DNA of 6,892 bases from Thermoplasmata archaeon (GCA_030044105.1 JASHWL010000219.1:1-6892); one strand, 5' to 3'. Positions 1 through 5,550 are shown, counted from the stretch's first letter. Made by a program: numbers and translations. The notes: generated by a model not told the origin, from the sequence alone.

Positions 1-422
1 TCCGCCGCCCGGGCCGGGTCCTTCGCGAACTCCGCGAGCAGGCGCTCGGCGACGCGGTAGCGGAGCGCGATCGGGACGTGGCTCATGCTCTCGACGCCGC
101 CCACGAGCACGAGATGCGTCTCGCCGGTCCCGAGCATCCCCGCGGCATGGAGCGCGGTGATGAAGCTCGACGAGCAGGCCATCACGGACGAGTACGCGGG
201 GATCGTCGCGTCGAGCGCCGCCTCGAAGGTGAGCTCGCGGGCGATGTTCGAGATCTCGGGGTCCGGGATCACCTGCCCCCACGTGAGGAGGTCCGGGCGG
301 GCCCGGCGCGCCATCTCCTGGACGACCGGGATGGAGAGCTCGAGCGACGACCTCGCCGCGTAGGGCCCGCCGGCCCGCACGAACGGAGTGCGGACTCCAG
401 GGGCGAGGTACACTTCGTTCAT
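1..422 (-). CDS. Thiolase (acetyl-CoA C-acyltransferase, FadI-like), N-terminal part
   Basis: Thiolases cleave 3-ketoacyl-CoA with CoA in the last step of beta-oxidation, or run the reverse condensation, in the cytoplasm. Only the first 140 residues are inside the window; a full enzyme is about 390-440 residues. Family marks in order: GVRTPF at residues 9-14, PEISNIAREL at 55-64, the active-site region VMACSSS at 80-86 with the probable nucleophile Cys83, and GGVESMS at 108-114. The stretch after that (HVPIALRYRVAERLL) resembles the FadI/trifunctional-type branch more than biosynthetic AtoB thiolases; this is judged by eye. The ATG at 422-420 is preceded by GGAGG (438-434) 11 nt upstream, and the protein begins directly with the family N-terminus, so the start is well supported. 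Here translation seems Shine-Dalgarno led, unlike the apparently leaderless genes elsewhere in the window. The gene lies 119 nt downstream of initiator tRNA-Met on the same strand with no obvious terminator between them. The exact substrate chain length is unknown. Confidence 0.93.
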   Translation of the reverse strand, partial: MNEVYLAPGVRTPFVRAGGPYAARSSLELSIPVVQEMARRARPDLLTWGQVIPDPEISNIARELTFEAALDATIPAYSSVMACSSSFITALHAAGMLGTGETHLVLVGGVESMSHVPIALRYRVAERLLAEFAKDPARAA

Positions 423-541
423 CTCGATGCCGTCCTCCGCGCCCCGGGGGAGCTCAGCGGTCGCGCTCCCTCGCCGACGAACGCCCGGAGGACCGTGGGG
501 TCCGTGCCCTCCCGAGGGCGAATCCGCTCGCCAGGTTCGAA

Positions 542-644
542 TAGCGGGGCATGGATTTGAACCATGGATCTACGGGTTATGAGCCCGTCGGGATTTCAGG
601 ACGGCCGGCGACGCCGGTCGCTTTCCTGACTACCCTACCCCGCT
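542..644 (-). tRNA. Initiator tRNA-Met (CAU) with a D-loop insertion
   Basis: Read on the minus strand, the acceptor arm is AGCGGGG (644-638) paired with CCCCGCT (549-543), discriminator A at 542, no encoded CCA. The anticodon arm is ACGGG-CTCATAA-CCCGT with anticodon CAT at 581-579. The T-arm is CATGG-TTCAAAT-CCATG. The A1-U72 end pair and the three consecutive G-C pairs next to the anticodon loop are the classical archaeal initiator marks, so this is the initiator and not the elongator or the Ile2 (CAU) tRNA. The gene is 103 nt long because the D-loop holds about 28 extra nucleotides. Removing 622-595 gives a normal 75-nt cloverleaf with the GG pair (positions 18-19) kept. D-stem pairing is only GGG/CCC (635-633 with 592-590), with a U-U at the fourth position. 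The insertion is described separately. Confidence 0.93.
595..622 (-). other. Probable 28-nt tRNA intron in the D-loop
   Basis: The extra segment folds as a bulge-helix-bulge-like element. The central 4-bp helix is CAGG (628-625) with CCTG (600-597). The 5' bulge is AAA (624-622) and the 3' bulge AAA (596-594). An inner hairpin pairs 621-613 with 609-601 around a GTC loop, with one A-C mismatch and one G-U pair. Cutting after the second base of each bulge removes 622-595 and joins 623 to 594. The outer helix is poor (U629 faces U593), so the motif is relaxed rather than canonical. The helix could also slide, because TCAGGA and TCCTGA are fully complementary, so the ends are uncertain by a base or two. 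The position, around nucleotides 20/21 of the mature tRNA, is not the usual 37/38. Confidence 0.72.
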
Positions 645-668
645 GCGCGGCGACCCAGCCGGGCTCCG

Positions 669-677
669 TATATGAAA
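669..677 (-). promoter_or_regulatory. TATA box of initiator tRNA-Met
   Basis: The minus strand reads TTTCATATA, the only clearly AT-rich stretch in the surrounding GC-rich sequence. Its centre (about 673) lies 29 nt upstream of the mature tRNA 5' end at 644, the usual archaeal box A to start-site distance. A transcript would therefore start at, or a few nucleotides before, the tRNA. Confidence 0.72.
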
Positions 678-904
678 CTTCAAGGCCACGTCGGACGACA
701 CTGGGCGACCGACCGCGTGCGACCGTCGGGCGCTCCTGAGAACGAGGGTCGATTCCGCGACCCAGGCGACGGCGGCCCGAACCGAGACCGGCCGATCGCC
801 CGACCTGGTCGCTGCCGGGGAGGCCCGCGTCGCCGAGCGGCATCCGGTCCATCCCCAGGTCGGGGTTCGGCGCCTTGCGGACGAGGGGCCGGCGGCGAAC
901 CGGA

Positions 905-914
905 GGGCTCATCC
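905..914 (+). promoter_or_regulatory. Weak box A candidate for the membrane-anchored protein gene
   Basis: AGGGCTCATC lies about 25-27 nt before the GTG/ATG start pair at 934/937, the spacing expected for a leaderless archaeal mRNA. It resembles AGGGCTTATC at 1711-1720 and GGGCTATTTATC at 3921-3932. It is only modestly AT-rich, so it may be coincidental. The rest of the interval from 678 to 904 shows nothing recognisable. Confidence 0.3.
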
Positions 915-936
915 GTGCCGGCGAGCTGCCCTCGTG

Positions 937-1506
937 ATGGCTCCGCTCGGCGGGCCTTGGAGAGCCCTTCTCGCGGTTCTGATCGCGGTGGTCGTGGTGA
1001 CGGCCACGCTGCTCGCCCTCTACGCCGTGCCCGTGAAGGAGGTGCACGAGCCCCAAGCGGTCCGGTTCGAGTTCACCCTGACCCAGACGGGCTACTGGTA
1101 CTACGCGCCGTCGGGCTACCCTTGCCCGAACAACGCCACCTCGTGCACCGGGTCGAACTTTTTCGCACCGCCCCCGGCCGCGATCGGCCCGTACCTCGCG
1201 GCCTTCAGCTGGGTCTCCGACCAGAATTCCACCGTCGGATTCGAATTCTTTGAGCCTCAGTGCACTGTCGGCACCGGTCCGCAGGCCTCGGCGGTCGTCC
1301 TCTACTCCGCCGATTCCACGGGCGGAGGATTCGCGATCGGTTCCAACGACACGATCGGATGCGATCAGGCGGCAGGCTATCCCCCGGTGGTCTCGACGCT
1401 CTGGTGGAACGATGGCCCGCCGATCTTCGTCTACACGGGCCAGGGACCCGTCACGATCACCGGCTCGATCTCGTACACGGTGGATGCTAGGGTTCCGTTC
1501 CTTTGA
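937..1506 (+). CDS. Membrane-anchored, probably secreted protein of unknown function
   Basis: I do not recognise this 189-residue protein. A single hydrophobic segment at about residues 9-31 (LLAVLIAVVVVTATLLALYAV core), preceded by an arginine, looks like a signal anchor with the rest of the protein outside the cell. The outer part is rich in aromatic residues, Gly, Ser and Thr. It has four cysteines (63, 70, 109, 142) that could form two disulfides, and three N-glycosylation sequons (NAT at 66, NST at 97, NDT at 137), all typical of archaeal surface proteins. C-terminal strands such as PPIFVYTGQGPVTITGSISYT suggest a beta-sandwich; this is a guess from pattern only. Codon usage is noticeably less GC-extreme than in neighbouring genes. 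ATG at 937 is chosen; the adjacent GTG at 934 would add one residue. There is no Shine-Dalgarno, consistent with a leaderless mRNA. No operon partner is visible. Confidence 0.78.
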   Translation: MAPLGGPWRALLAVLIAVVVVTATLLALYAVPVKEVHEPQAVRFEFTLTQTGYWYYAPSGYPCPNNATSCTGSNFFAPPPAAIGPYLAAFSWVSDQNSTVGFEFFEPQCTVGTGPQASAVVLYSADSTGGGFAIGSNDTIGCDQAAGYPPVVSTLWWNDGPPIFVYTGQGPVTITGSISYTVDARVPFL

Positions 1507-1710
1507 CCCGGCCCCGGGCGGTCCTCCGACGCGACCATCGACTCCGGGAAGGTCGAGCCGAGCTACCCGCGCGTCGAGCTACCAGACCATGCGGCCCCGA
1601 GCCGCGTTCAGGAGCGCTCCGGGCCAGCCGCGCCACCCCTCGCCTCGCGCCGCTCTCGGTCGCTCCGGGGCGAGGTGGGTCCGCGCCGACGGTGTGGGCG
1701 GCGCCCCGCG

Positions 1711-1722
1711 AGGGCTTATCGC
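1711..1722 (+). promoter_or_regulatory. Box A candidate for the YciI-like gene
   Basis: AGGGCTTATCGC is the only AT-bearing element in the GC-rich interval between the two plus-strand genes. A start about 26 nt downstream would give a leader of roughly 10 nt before the GTG at 1754. The remainder of 1507-1753 holds nothing I can identify except a short GC-only palindrome (CCCGGCCCCGGG, 1506-1517) without a T-run. Confidence 0.4.
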
Positions 1723-1753
1723 GCGTGCCGCGATTCGGGGCGGCGAGGCCGTC

Positions 1754-2044
1754 GTGCCGCACTTCGTGGTCAACTCGTACCATGGCCCCGCCTGGATCGA
1801 GGGGCGCCCGATGCGGGAGCAGGACGGGTGGCCCGAGCATCGGGCGTTCATGAACGCCCTCCCCGACGGCTTCGTCCTCCTCGGCGGCCCGGTCGACGAT
1901 CACCGTCAGCGCGCGATGCTGGTCGTGCGGGCGGCCGACCTCGCCGAGGTGCACGGTCGGCTCGACCCGGATCCGTGGTTGCGGTCGGGGCATCTGGTCG
2001 AAGTCATCGAACCCTGGGACGTCCTCATCGGGCCTCCCCCCTAA
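1754..2044 (+). CDS. YciI-like (YCII domain) small protein
   Basis: This 96-residue protein has the look of the YCII/dimeric alpha-beta barrel family. A first strand (PHFVVNSYHGP, residues 2-12) is followed by a helix around WPEHRAFMNALPDGF (26-40), then a strand and turn LLGGPVDD (42-49), a strand AMLVVRAAD (54-62), a helix AEVHGRLDPDP, and a last strand LVEVIEPWDVLIG (81-93). Such proteins are usually cytoplasmic dimers, some with an active-site His/Asp pair. His29 and Asp48/Asp49 are the candidates here. The specific reaction is unknown for most members. The open frame extends far upstream, but GTG at 1754 gives the normal family length and N-terminus. The Shine-Dalgarno is weak (GGCGAGG at 1742-1748). 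The gene ends 30 nt from the convergent DUF1275 gene. Confidence 0.8.
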   Translation: MPHFVVNSYHGPAWIEGRPMREQDGWPEHRAFMNALPDGFVLLGGPVDDHRQRAMLVVRAADLAEVHGRLDPDPWLRSGHLVEVIEPWDVLIGPPP

Positions 2045-2074
2045 CGCCGAGGACGGACGCCCGCTCGGCGAGGA

Positions 2075-2779
2075 TCACGCCGGCGCGGCCACGGCCGCCG
2101 TCACCGATGCCCCGGCGGCGAGCACCGCCGCGAGGACCAGGGGCGCCACGACGCCCGCGTGCAGCCACAAGTACGCGCCCGTCAGCGCGCCCAGGAAGAG
2201 CGCGATCGCGGACAGGAGCAGCCGTGCGGTCGCCGCCTCGGGTCGCCCGGGCACGAAGAGGCTCAGCGCCAGGGCGGTCAGGGTGGACGTGACGACCGTG
2301 GTGCGCTCGAGGCCGGGGACCGCGAGCTGCCGGACGCCGCCCACCTGGATCCCCATCGCGAGAGCGAGCAGCGCGATGACGGCGAACGCCTCCGGCGAAG
2401 GCCCGGCCGCGCGCGTGGCCCGCGCGAGTCCGGCAGCGCCGGCGAACAGCGCGGCCTGCACCGCGGTGAAGTTCCGCACGAGAGGCCGGGGGGCGGTGCG
2501 CCCACCCGCGATCGCGCGGCCGACGACGAACACCCCCACCAGGAACGAGACCAGCGAGATCGCCGAGCCCGCGACGCTCACGACCGGCGCACCGGCGATC
2601 GCGAACCCCAGGAAGAGCAGGTTCCCGGTCATGTTCGCGACGAACACCCTCCCCAGCCCGAGGTAGGCCGCCGCGTCCACGCACCCGCTGATCACGGTGA
2701 GCAGGAGGAGTACCGGAACGAGGGCGCCGAAGGCGTTCGGGGCTCCGGCCCGTGCGACCGCGGGCCCGGCATCCGCCAC
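2075..2779 (-). CDS. YoaK family (DUF1275) integral membrane protein
   Basis: A 234-residue polytopic protein of the YoaK/DUF1275 family, which has no firmly established function; a transport role is often assumed. Two family blocks are clear. The first is SGCVDAAAYLGLGRVFVANMTGN at about residues 31-53. The second is MGIQVGGVRQLAVPG at 142-156, followed by TTVVTSTLTAL at 160-170. Hydrophobic segments lie at about 19-41, 45-63, 66-86, 103-119, 130-146, 185-203 and 207-230, giving six or seven membrane helices. The length matches the family. The start is GTG at 2779; the nearby ATG at 2772 is out of frame. A box A-like ATTTAC (2806-2801) sits 25 nt upstream, so the message is probably leaderless. 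The gene converges with the YciI-like gene and lies downstream of tRNA-Thr on the same strand. Confidence 0.92.
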   Translation of the reverse strand: MADAGPAVARAGAPNAFGALVPVLLLLTVISGCVDAAAYLGLGRVFVANMTGNLLFLGFAIAGAPVVSVAGSAISLVSFLVGVFVVGRAIAGGRTAPRPLVRNFTAVQAALFAGAAGLARATRAAGPSPEAFAVIALLALAMGIQVGGVRQLAVPGLERTTVVTSTLTALALSLFVPGRPEAATARLLLSAIALFLGALTGAYLWLHAGVVAPLVLAAVLAAGASVTAAVAAPA

Positions 2780-2799
2780 GCCGTGCGGGAGTTCGTTGG

Positions 2800-2808
2800 C
2801 GTAAATGG
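2800..2808 (-). promoter_or_regulatory. Box A candidate for the DUF1275 gene
   Basis: The minus strand reads CCATTTACG, centred about 25 nt before the GTG at 2779. That is the right distance for a leaderless archaeal transcript starting at or next to the GTG. Confidence 0.5.
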
Positions 2809-2903
2809 ACCTTGTTCCGCGCTCGTGTGCACGGCCGACTAGCTACTGCGGCGTCCCACCCGGGCGACCCGAAAATCTCGGGCTCGCCCGTCGCCGGGCC
2901 GGC

Positions 2904-2923
2904 GGACCGGAACGAACCGGCCC
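2904..2923 (-). repeat. Stable hairpin just downstream of tRNA-Thr
   Basis: On the minus strand GGGCCGG (2923-2917) pairs with CCGGTCC (2910-2904) around a TTCGTT loop, with one G-U pair. It begins 14 nt after the tRNA 3' end. No T-run follows directly; the first is TTTT at about 2870-2873, within a second small hairpin (CCCGA/TCGGG, around 2866-2880). It could affect 3'-end formation or processing of the tRNA, or be chance in GC-rich sequence. The rest of 2809-2903 shows nothing recognisable. Confidence 0.3.
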
Positions 2924-2937
2924 ATCGCGGGCGTCGA

Positions 2938-3010
2938 AGCCGCGGGAGGGATTTGAACCCTCGGCCTGCTCCTTACCAAGGAGCCGCTCTGCCAGCTGAG
3001 CCACCGCGGC
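2938..3010 (-). tRNA. tRNA-Thr (GGU)
   Basis: Minus-strand cloverleaf of 73 nt. The acceptor is GCCGCGG (3010-3004) with CCGCGGC (2945-2939). The D-arm is GCTC-AGCTGGCA-GAGC, the anticodon arm GCTCC-TTGGTAA-GGAGC with anticodon GGT, and the T-arm GAGGG-TTCAAAT-CCCTC. The discriminator is U73, as expected for archaeal tRNA-Thr; no CCA is encoded and there is no intron. The 5' end is only 15 nt after the stop codon of the enoyl-CoA hydratase gene on the same strand. I see no TATA element at the proper distance upstream, so it may be processed from a read-through transcript. Confidence 0.96.
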
Positions 3011-3025
3011 GCGCGCGTCGCGTCC

Positions 3026-3901
3026 CTACGCCTTCCCCTTCTTGCGCCTTGCGTCGTTCCGTGGGGTCCCCGCCCTCGTCGCCCACGGGAACCCGGCGGA
3101 CCGGGCCTCCCAGTCGGCGCGGGGTCCGGCCGTCAGGGCGCGCTTCGCGAGGAACGCCTCCATCCCTTCGCGCTGATCGACCGTGCCGAACAGGCGCGCC
3201 CAGAGATCGAGCTCGTAGGCCAGGCCCTCGTCGATGCCGGGATCGATCGCCGCGTTGAGCGCGTACTTGGCCGCCGCCAGGGCCACCGGCGGCTTCACGG
3301 CCAGTTCCTCGCCGAGCGCCAGCGCCGCGGGCAGGAGCTCCGCGCGGGGCACCACGCGATCGACCAGGCCGGCCTCCGCGGCTTCGTCCGCGCGCACCGG
3401 TCGGCCCGTGAGGATCCACCGCCGGGCGCGCGCGGCCCCGATCCGCCGGGGGAGGCGTCGGGTCCCTCCCCAGCCGGGCATAATCCCGAGATTGATCTCG
3501 GGCTGCCCGAACTGCGCGTCCTCGCTGGCGAGCACGAAATCGCATGCGAGCACGATCTCGCAACCGCCGCCGTAGGCGACCCCGTGCACCGCGGCGATCA
3601 CGGGCAGCGGTAGGCGTTCGATGGCGCGCGTCAGCCCCTGGCCGATCCGCCCGTGCTCGCGCGCCTCGTCCGGCCCCATCGGCGCCATCTCCCGGATGTT
3701 CGCGCCCGCGGCGAACGCGCGCTCGGCCGCGCTCGCGAGCACCACCACGCGCGTCTCGGGGTCGCGCTCGGCCGCCGCGATCTCGCGCTGGAGCAGCTCG
3801 AGCACCGGACGGCTGAGGACGTTCACCGGCGGATGATCGAGGGTCAGCACCCGGGTCCGGCCGATCCGCGCGGAGCGCACCATCTCGGGAGGGGCCGCCA
3901 T
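3026..3901 (-). CDS. Enoyl-CoA hydratase/isomerase (crotonase family)
   Basis: A 291-residue cytoplasmic crotonase-fold enzyme, probably adding water to 2-enoyl-CoA in beta-oxidation or amino-acid catabolism. The acyl-CoA oxyanion-hole region is AFAAGANIREM (62-72). HGVAYGGGCE (106-115) supplies the first catalytic glutamate (Glu115). QPEINLGIMPGWGGTRRLPR (133-152) supplies the second (Glu135). Both glutamates are present, which favours a true hydratase over isomerase-only or hydrolase relatives. VDQREGMEAFLAKR (241-254) is the usual C-terminal signature. After it the protein has an unusual tail of about 37 residues ending in a basic RRKKGKA. The start is ATG at 3901; a TATA element centred 27 nt upstream (3925-3931) suggests a leaderless mRNA. 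A second ATG at residue 7 is possible. It is divergent from nop5 and followed after 15 nt by tRNA-Thr. Confidence 0.95.
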   Translation of the reverse strand: MAAPPEMVRSARIGRTRVLTLDHPPVNVLSRPVLELLQREIAAAERDPETRVVVLASAAERAFAAGANIREMAPMGPDEAREHGRIGQGLTRAIERLPLPVIAAVHGVAYGGGCEIVLACDFVLASEDAQFGQPEINLGIMPGWGGTRRLPRRIGAARARRWILTGRPVRADEAAEAGLVDRVVPRAELLPAALALGEELAVKPPVALAAAKYALNAAIDPGIDEGLAYELDLWARLFGTVDQREGMEAFLAKRALTAGPRADWEARSAGFPWATRAGTPRNDARRKKGKA

Positions 3902-3918
3902 CGCGGCCGCGACCCGTG

Positions 3919-3936
3919 GCGGGCTATTTATCCCGC
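3919..3936. promoter_or_regulatory. Symmetric TATA element between hydratase and nop5
   Basis: GCGGG-CTATTTAT-CCCGC: a box A reading TATTTAT on the plus strand and ATAAATA on the minus strand, flanked by 5-bp inverted arms that could act as a recognition element in either direction. Its centre (3928) is 27 nt from the hydratase ATG at 3901 (leaderless). It is 45 nt from the nop5 GTG at 3973, which leaves a leader of about 18 nt carrying a Shine-Dalgarno. No other AT-rich stretch exists in the 71-bp intergenic region. Confidence 0.75.
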
Positions 3937-3962
3937 GCGCCGCCTCGCGCCCGGAGTCCTTC

Positions 3963-3967
3963 GAGGT
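3963..3967 (+). promoter_or_regulatory. Shine-Dalgarno site of nop5
   Basis: GAGGT lies 5 nt before the GTG at 3973 and matches the archaeal anti-Shine-Dalgarno. It decides for this start over an in-frame GTG further upstream (3916) that would lie before the promoter box. Confidence 0.6.
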
Positions 3968-3972
3968 CGACC

Positions 3973-5016
3973 GTGCCGTCGCTGGTCAGCACGTGGTTCG
4001 GGGCGTACCTCGTCGAGGGGGACCGGGTCGTGCGCGCTGCGCCCGCGCCACTCGACCCCGGAGCGCTGGCCCAACGCGGCCGTCTGCGGCGCGCCGGCGC
4101 TGTGACGCCGGAGGAGGAGGAGCTGCTCACCGACCCCGCGCGCGCGGGCTGGACCACGCGGGACCGGCGCCTCGCGGACCGCGGGCCGGCGTTCGACCGG
4201 CGCGCCCCGGCGCTCCCGCCGTCCTCGGTGCCCCGACCGGACGCCGCTCCCCTGAGGCTGGCGATGCTCGAGGAGGCGGCCGCGGCGATCGCCGACGCCT
4301 GGGACCCCTCGATCCACGTCGAGGAGGCCGTCCGCGCCGCGGCGGACCTCGACCGGGTCGGCAACCTGCTCGGCGAGCGGATTGGGAGTTGGGTCTCCCG
4401 GGACTCTCCCGAGATCGACCCGGGTGACCACGACCTCGCCGTCCGGCGCGCGCTCGAGGGCGGCGGCGATCCGGCGCTGGCGCCGGTGGACCCGGGGCTC
4501 GCCGACGCGCGTCGCCGCCTGGCCGACTCGTACCGCGCCCTCCGCGCGGTCCGGGAGTCGCTCGCCGCCGCGGTGTCGGCCGCGGCCCCCCAACGCACGC
4601 CGAACCTGACGGCGCTGCTCGGGCCCGAGCTCGCGAGCCGGCTGGTCGCCCAGGCCGGAGGGCTCGAGCGGCTCGCCCGCCTGCCGTCGAGCACCGTCCA
4701 GGTCCTCGGCGCCGAGACCGCGTTCTTCGAGCACCTGCGGGGCCGGGCTCCTCCTCCGCGCCACGGCCTCCTCTTCCTCCACCCCGCCGTCCAGGGCGCC
4801 GGGAGGCGCGACCGAGGCCGCCTCGCGCGGACGCTGGCCGGCAAGGTCGCGATCGCGGCCCGGCTCGATCGCGGCGGGGCGCCGGTCGACCCGAGCCTCA
4901 GCGCGAGCTTCGAAGCCCGTCGTGCGCGGCTCGCGTCGGCGAAGGCTCGCCCCGGCGGGGCGTCGGGGCCCCGCCGATCACGGAAGCCACTTGACCGTGC
5001 AGCCCGCGACCGGTAG
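3973..5016 (+). CDS. nop5: Nop5 (Nop56/58-type) C/D box sRNP core protein
   Basis: Scaffold of archaeal C/D box RNPs. It joins L7Ae-bound guide RNA to the methyltransferase fibrillarin for 2'-O-methylation of rRNA and tRNA. The 347-residue protein begins with the typical STWFGAYLVEGDRVVRA (6-22), part of the fibrillarin-binding N-terminal domain. NLLGERIGSWVSRDSPEI (131-148) marks the start of the coiled-coil region, whose second helix is near 175-202. The RNA/L7Ae-binding Nop domain is at about 209-300: TPNLTALLGPELASRL (209-224), LPSSTVQVLGAE (237-248), PPRHGLLFLHP (261-271), RGRLARTLAGKVAIAARLD (281-299). The C-terminal tail is short and Arg-rich rather than the long Lys/Glu-rich tail of many homologues. 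The start is GTG with a Shine-Dalgarno and a leader. A fibrillarin gene usually follows; here the next gene is convergent and overlaps by 39 bp. Confidence 0.94.
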   Translation: MPSLVSTWFGAYLVEGDRVVRAAPAPLDPGALAQRGRLRRAGAVTPEEEELLTDPARAGWTTRDRRLADRGPAFDRRAPALPPSSVPRPDAAPLRLAMLEEAAAAIADAWDPSIHVEEAVRAAADLDRVGNLLGERIGSWVSRDSPEIDPGDHDLAVRRALEGGGDPALAPVDPGLADARRRLADSYRALRAVRESLAAAVSAAAPQRTPNLTALLGPELASRLVAQAGGLERLARLPSSTVQVLGAETAFFEHLRGRAPPPRHGLLFLHPAVQGAGRRDRGRLARTLAGKVAIAARLDRGGAPVDPSLSASFEARRARLASAKARPGGASGPRRSRKPLDRAARDR

Positions 5017-5529
5017 CTCGGATGGTTCGACCGCCTGGCCGGCGAGCGCCTGCTCGATGGCGTGGGCGAGGAAGGGGTCGGTGACGCGCTCGGGATGCTG
5101 GTGGTCGTTGTCGATGCGGCCCTGGAAGAGCAGGCGTCGGTTGCGGCCGAACAGCAGCGGGTGCGGCGTGACGAGCGCGCCGTAGGCGTGCGCCACCGAC
5201 TGGCTCTCGTCCTGAAGGTACGGGAAGGGATACTGGTGCGCCTTCGCGCGCTGAACCATGGATTCGAAGCGGTCCTCCGGATAGGCGCGCGCGTCGTTCG
5301 AGTTGATCAGGACGAAGTCGACCCCCTGAGGGCCGAAGCGGCGGGCGAGCTCAATCATCCGGCCCTCCCACGCCTGGACGTAGGGACAGTGGTTGCACCA
5401 GAACGCGACCACGACCAGGTGGTCCTTCGGGAACTGCGAGAGCCGGTACGTCTTCCCGTCGACGCCGGGCAGAGCGAAGTCCGGCGCCGGGTCGCCCGGA
5501 TGCAGGCGGAACGTGGAGAGCTCGGCCAT
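4978..5529 (-). CDS. Thioredoxin-fold protein with CNHC motif (TlpA/AhpC-like)
   Basis: A 183-residue thioredoxin-superfamily protein. The N-terminal peroxiredoxin-like lead is PGDPAPDFALPGVDGKTYRL (11-30). The strand VVVAFWCNHCPYVQAWE (39-55) carries a CxxC motif (Cys45, Cys48) of the form C-N-H-C-P-Y. Further marks are DFVLINSNDARAYPED (71-86), the cis-Pro region ALVTPHPLLFG (118-128) and the end GCTVKW (176-181) with a third cysteine (Cys177). This matches a group of cytoplasmic thioredoxin family proteins whose substrate is not defined. A thiol-disulfide reductase or peroxidase role is likely. No signal peptide is seen. I prefer ATG at 5529, because the AT-rich element near 5559 is 30 nt away and gives a leaderless mRNA. 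GTG at 5541 would add four residues but is too close to that element. Confidence 0.9.
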   Translation of the reverse strand: MAELSTFRLHPGDPAPDFALPGVDGKTYRLSQFPKDHLVVVAFWCNHCPYVQAWEGRMIELARRFGPQGVDFVLINSNDARAYPEDRFESMVQRAKAHQYPFPYLQDESQSVAHAYGALVTPHPLLFGRNRRLLFQGRIDNDHQHPERVTDPFLAHAIEQALAGQAVEPSELPVAGCTVKWLP

Positions 5530-5550
5530 CGGCCCAGCCACCGTCCGTCG

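Noticed and set aside
157..163. GTGATGA, a match to a C box of a C/D guide RNA on the plus strand
   Set aside because: It lies antisense in the thiolase coding region and no CTGA D box or C'/D' pair sits at the right spacing.
78..560. Plus-strand open frame opposite the thiolase
   Set aside because: Arg/Gly/His-rich shadow composition; the minus strand carries clear thiolase motifs and the frame runs into the tRNA.
542..644. Reading the CAU tRNA as elongator Met or Ile2
   Set aside because: The A1-U72 pair and the run of three G-C pairs next to the anticodon loop mark the initiator.
577..1056. Minus-strand open frame across the tRNA and the start of the surface protein gene
   Set aside because: It overlaps the tRNA anticodon arm and has shadow-type composition.
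1506..1517. CCCGGCCCCGGG palindrome as a terminator for the surface protein gene
   Set aside because: There is no T-run after it, and such short GC palindromes are common at this base composition.
2866..2884. Hairpin with TTTT as terminator of tRNA-Thr
   Set aside because: The T-run is inside the loop and stem, more than 50 nt from the tRNA end; too weak to call.
1..3901. A beta-oxidation operon joining thiolase and enoyl-CoA hydratase
   Set aside because: The two genes are 2.6 kb apart with tRNAs and plus-strand genes between them; only a functional theme is shared.
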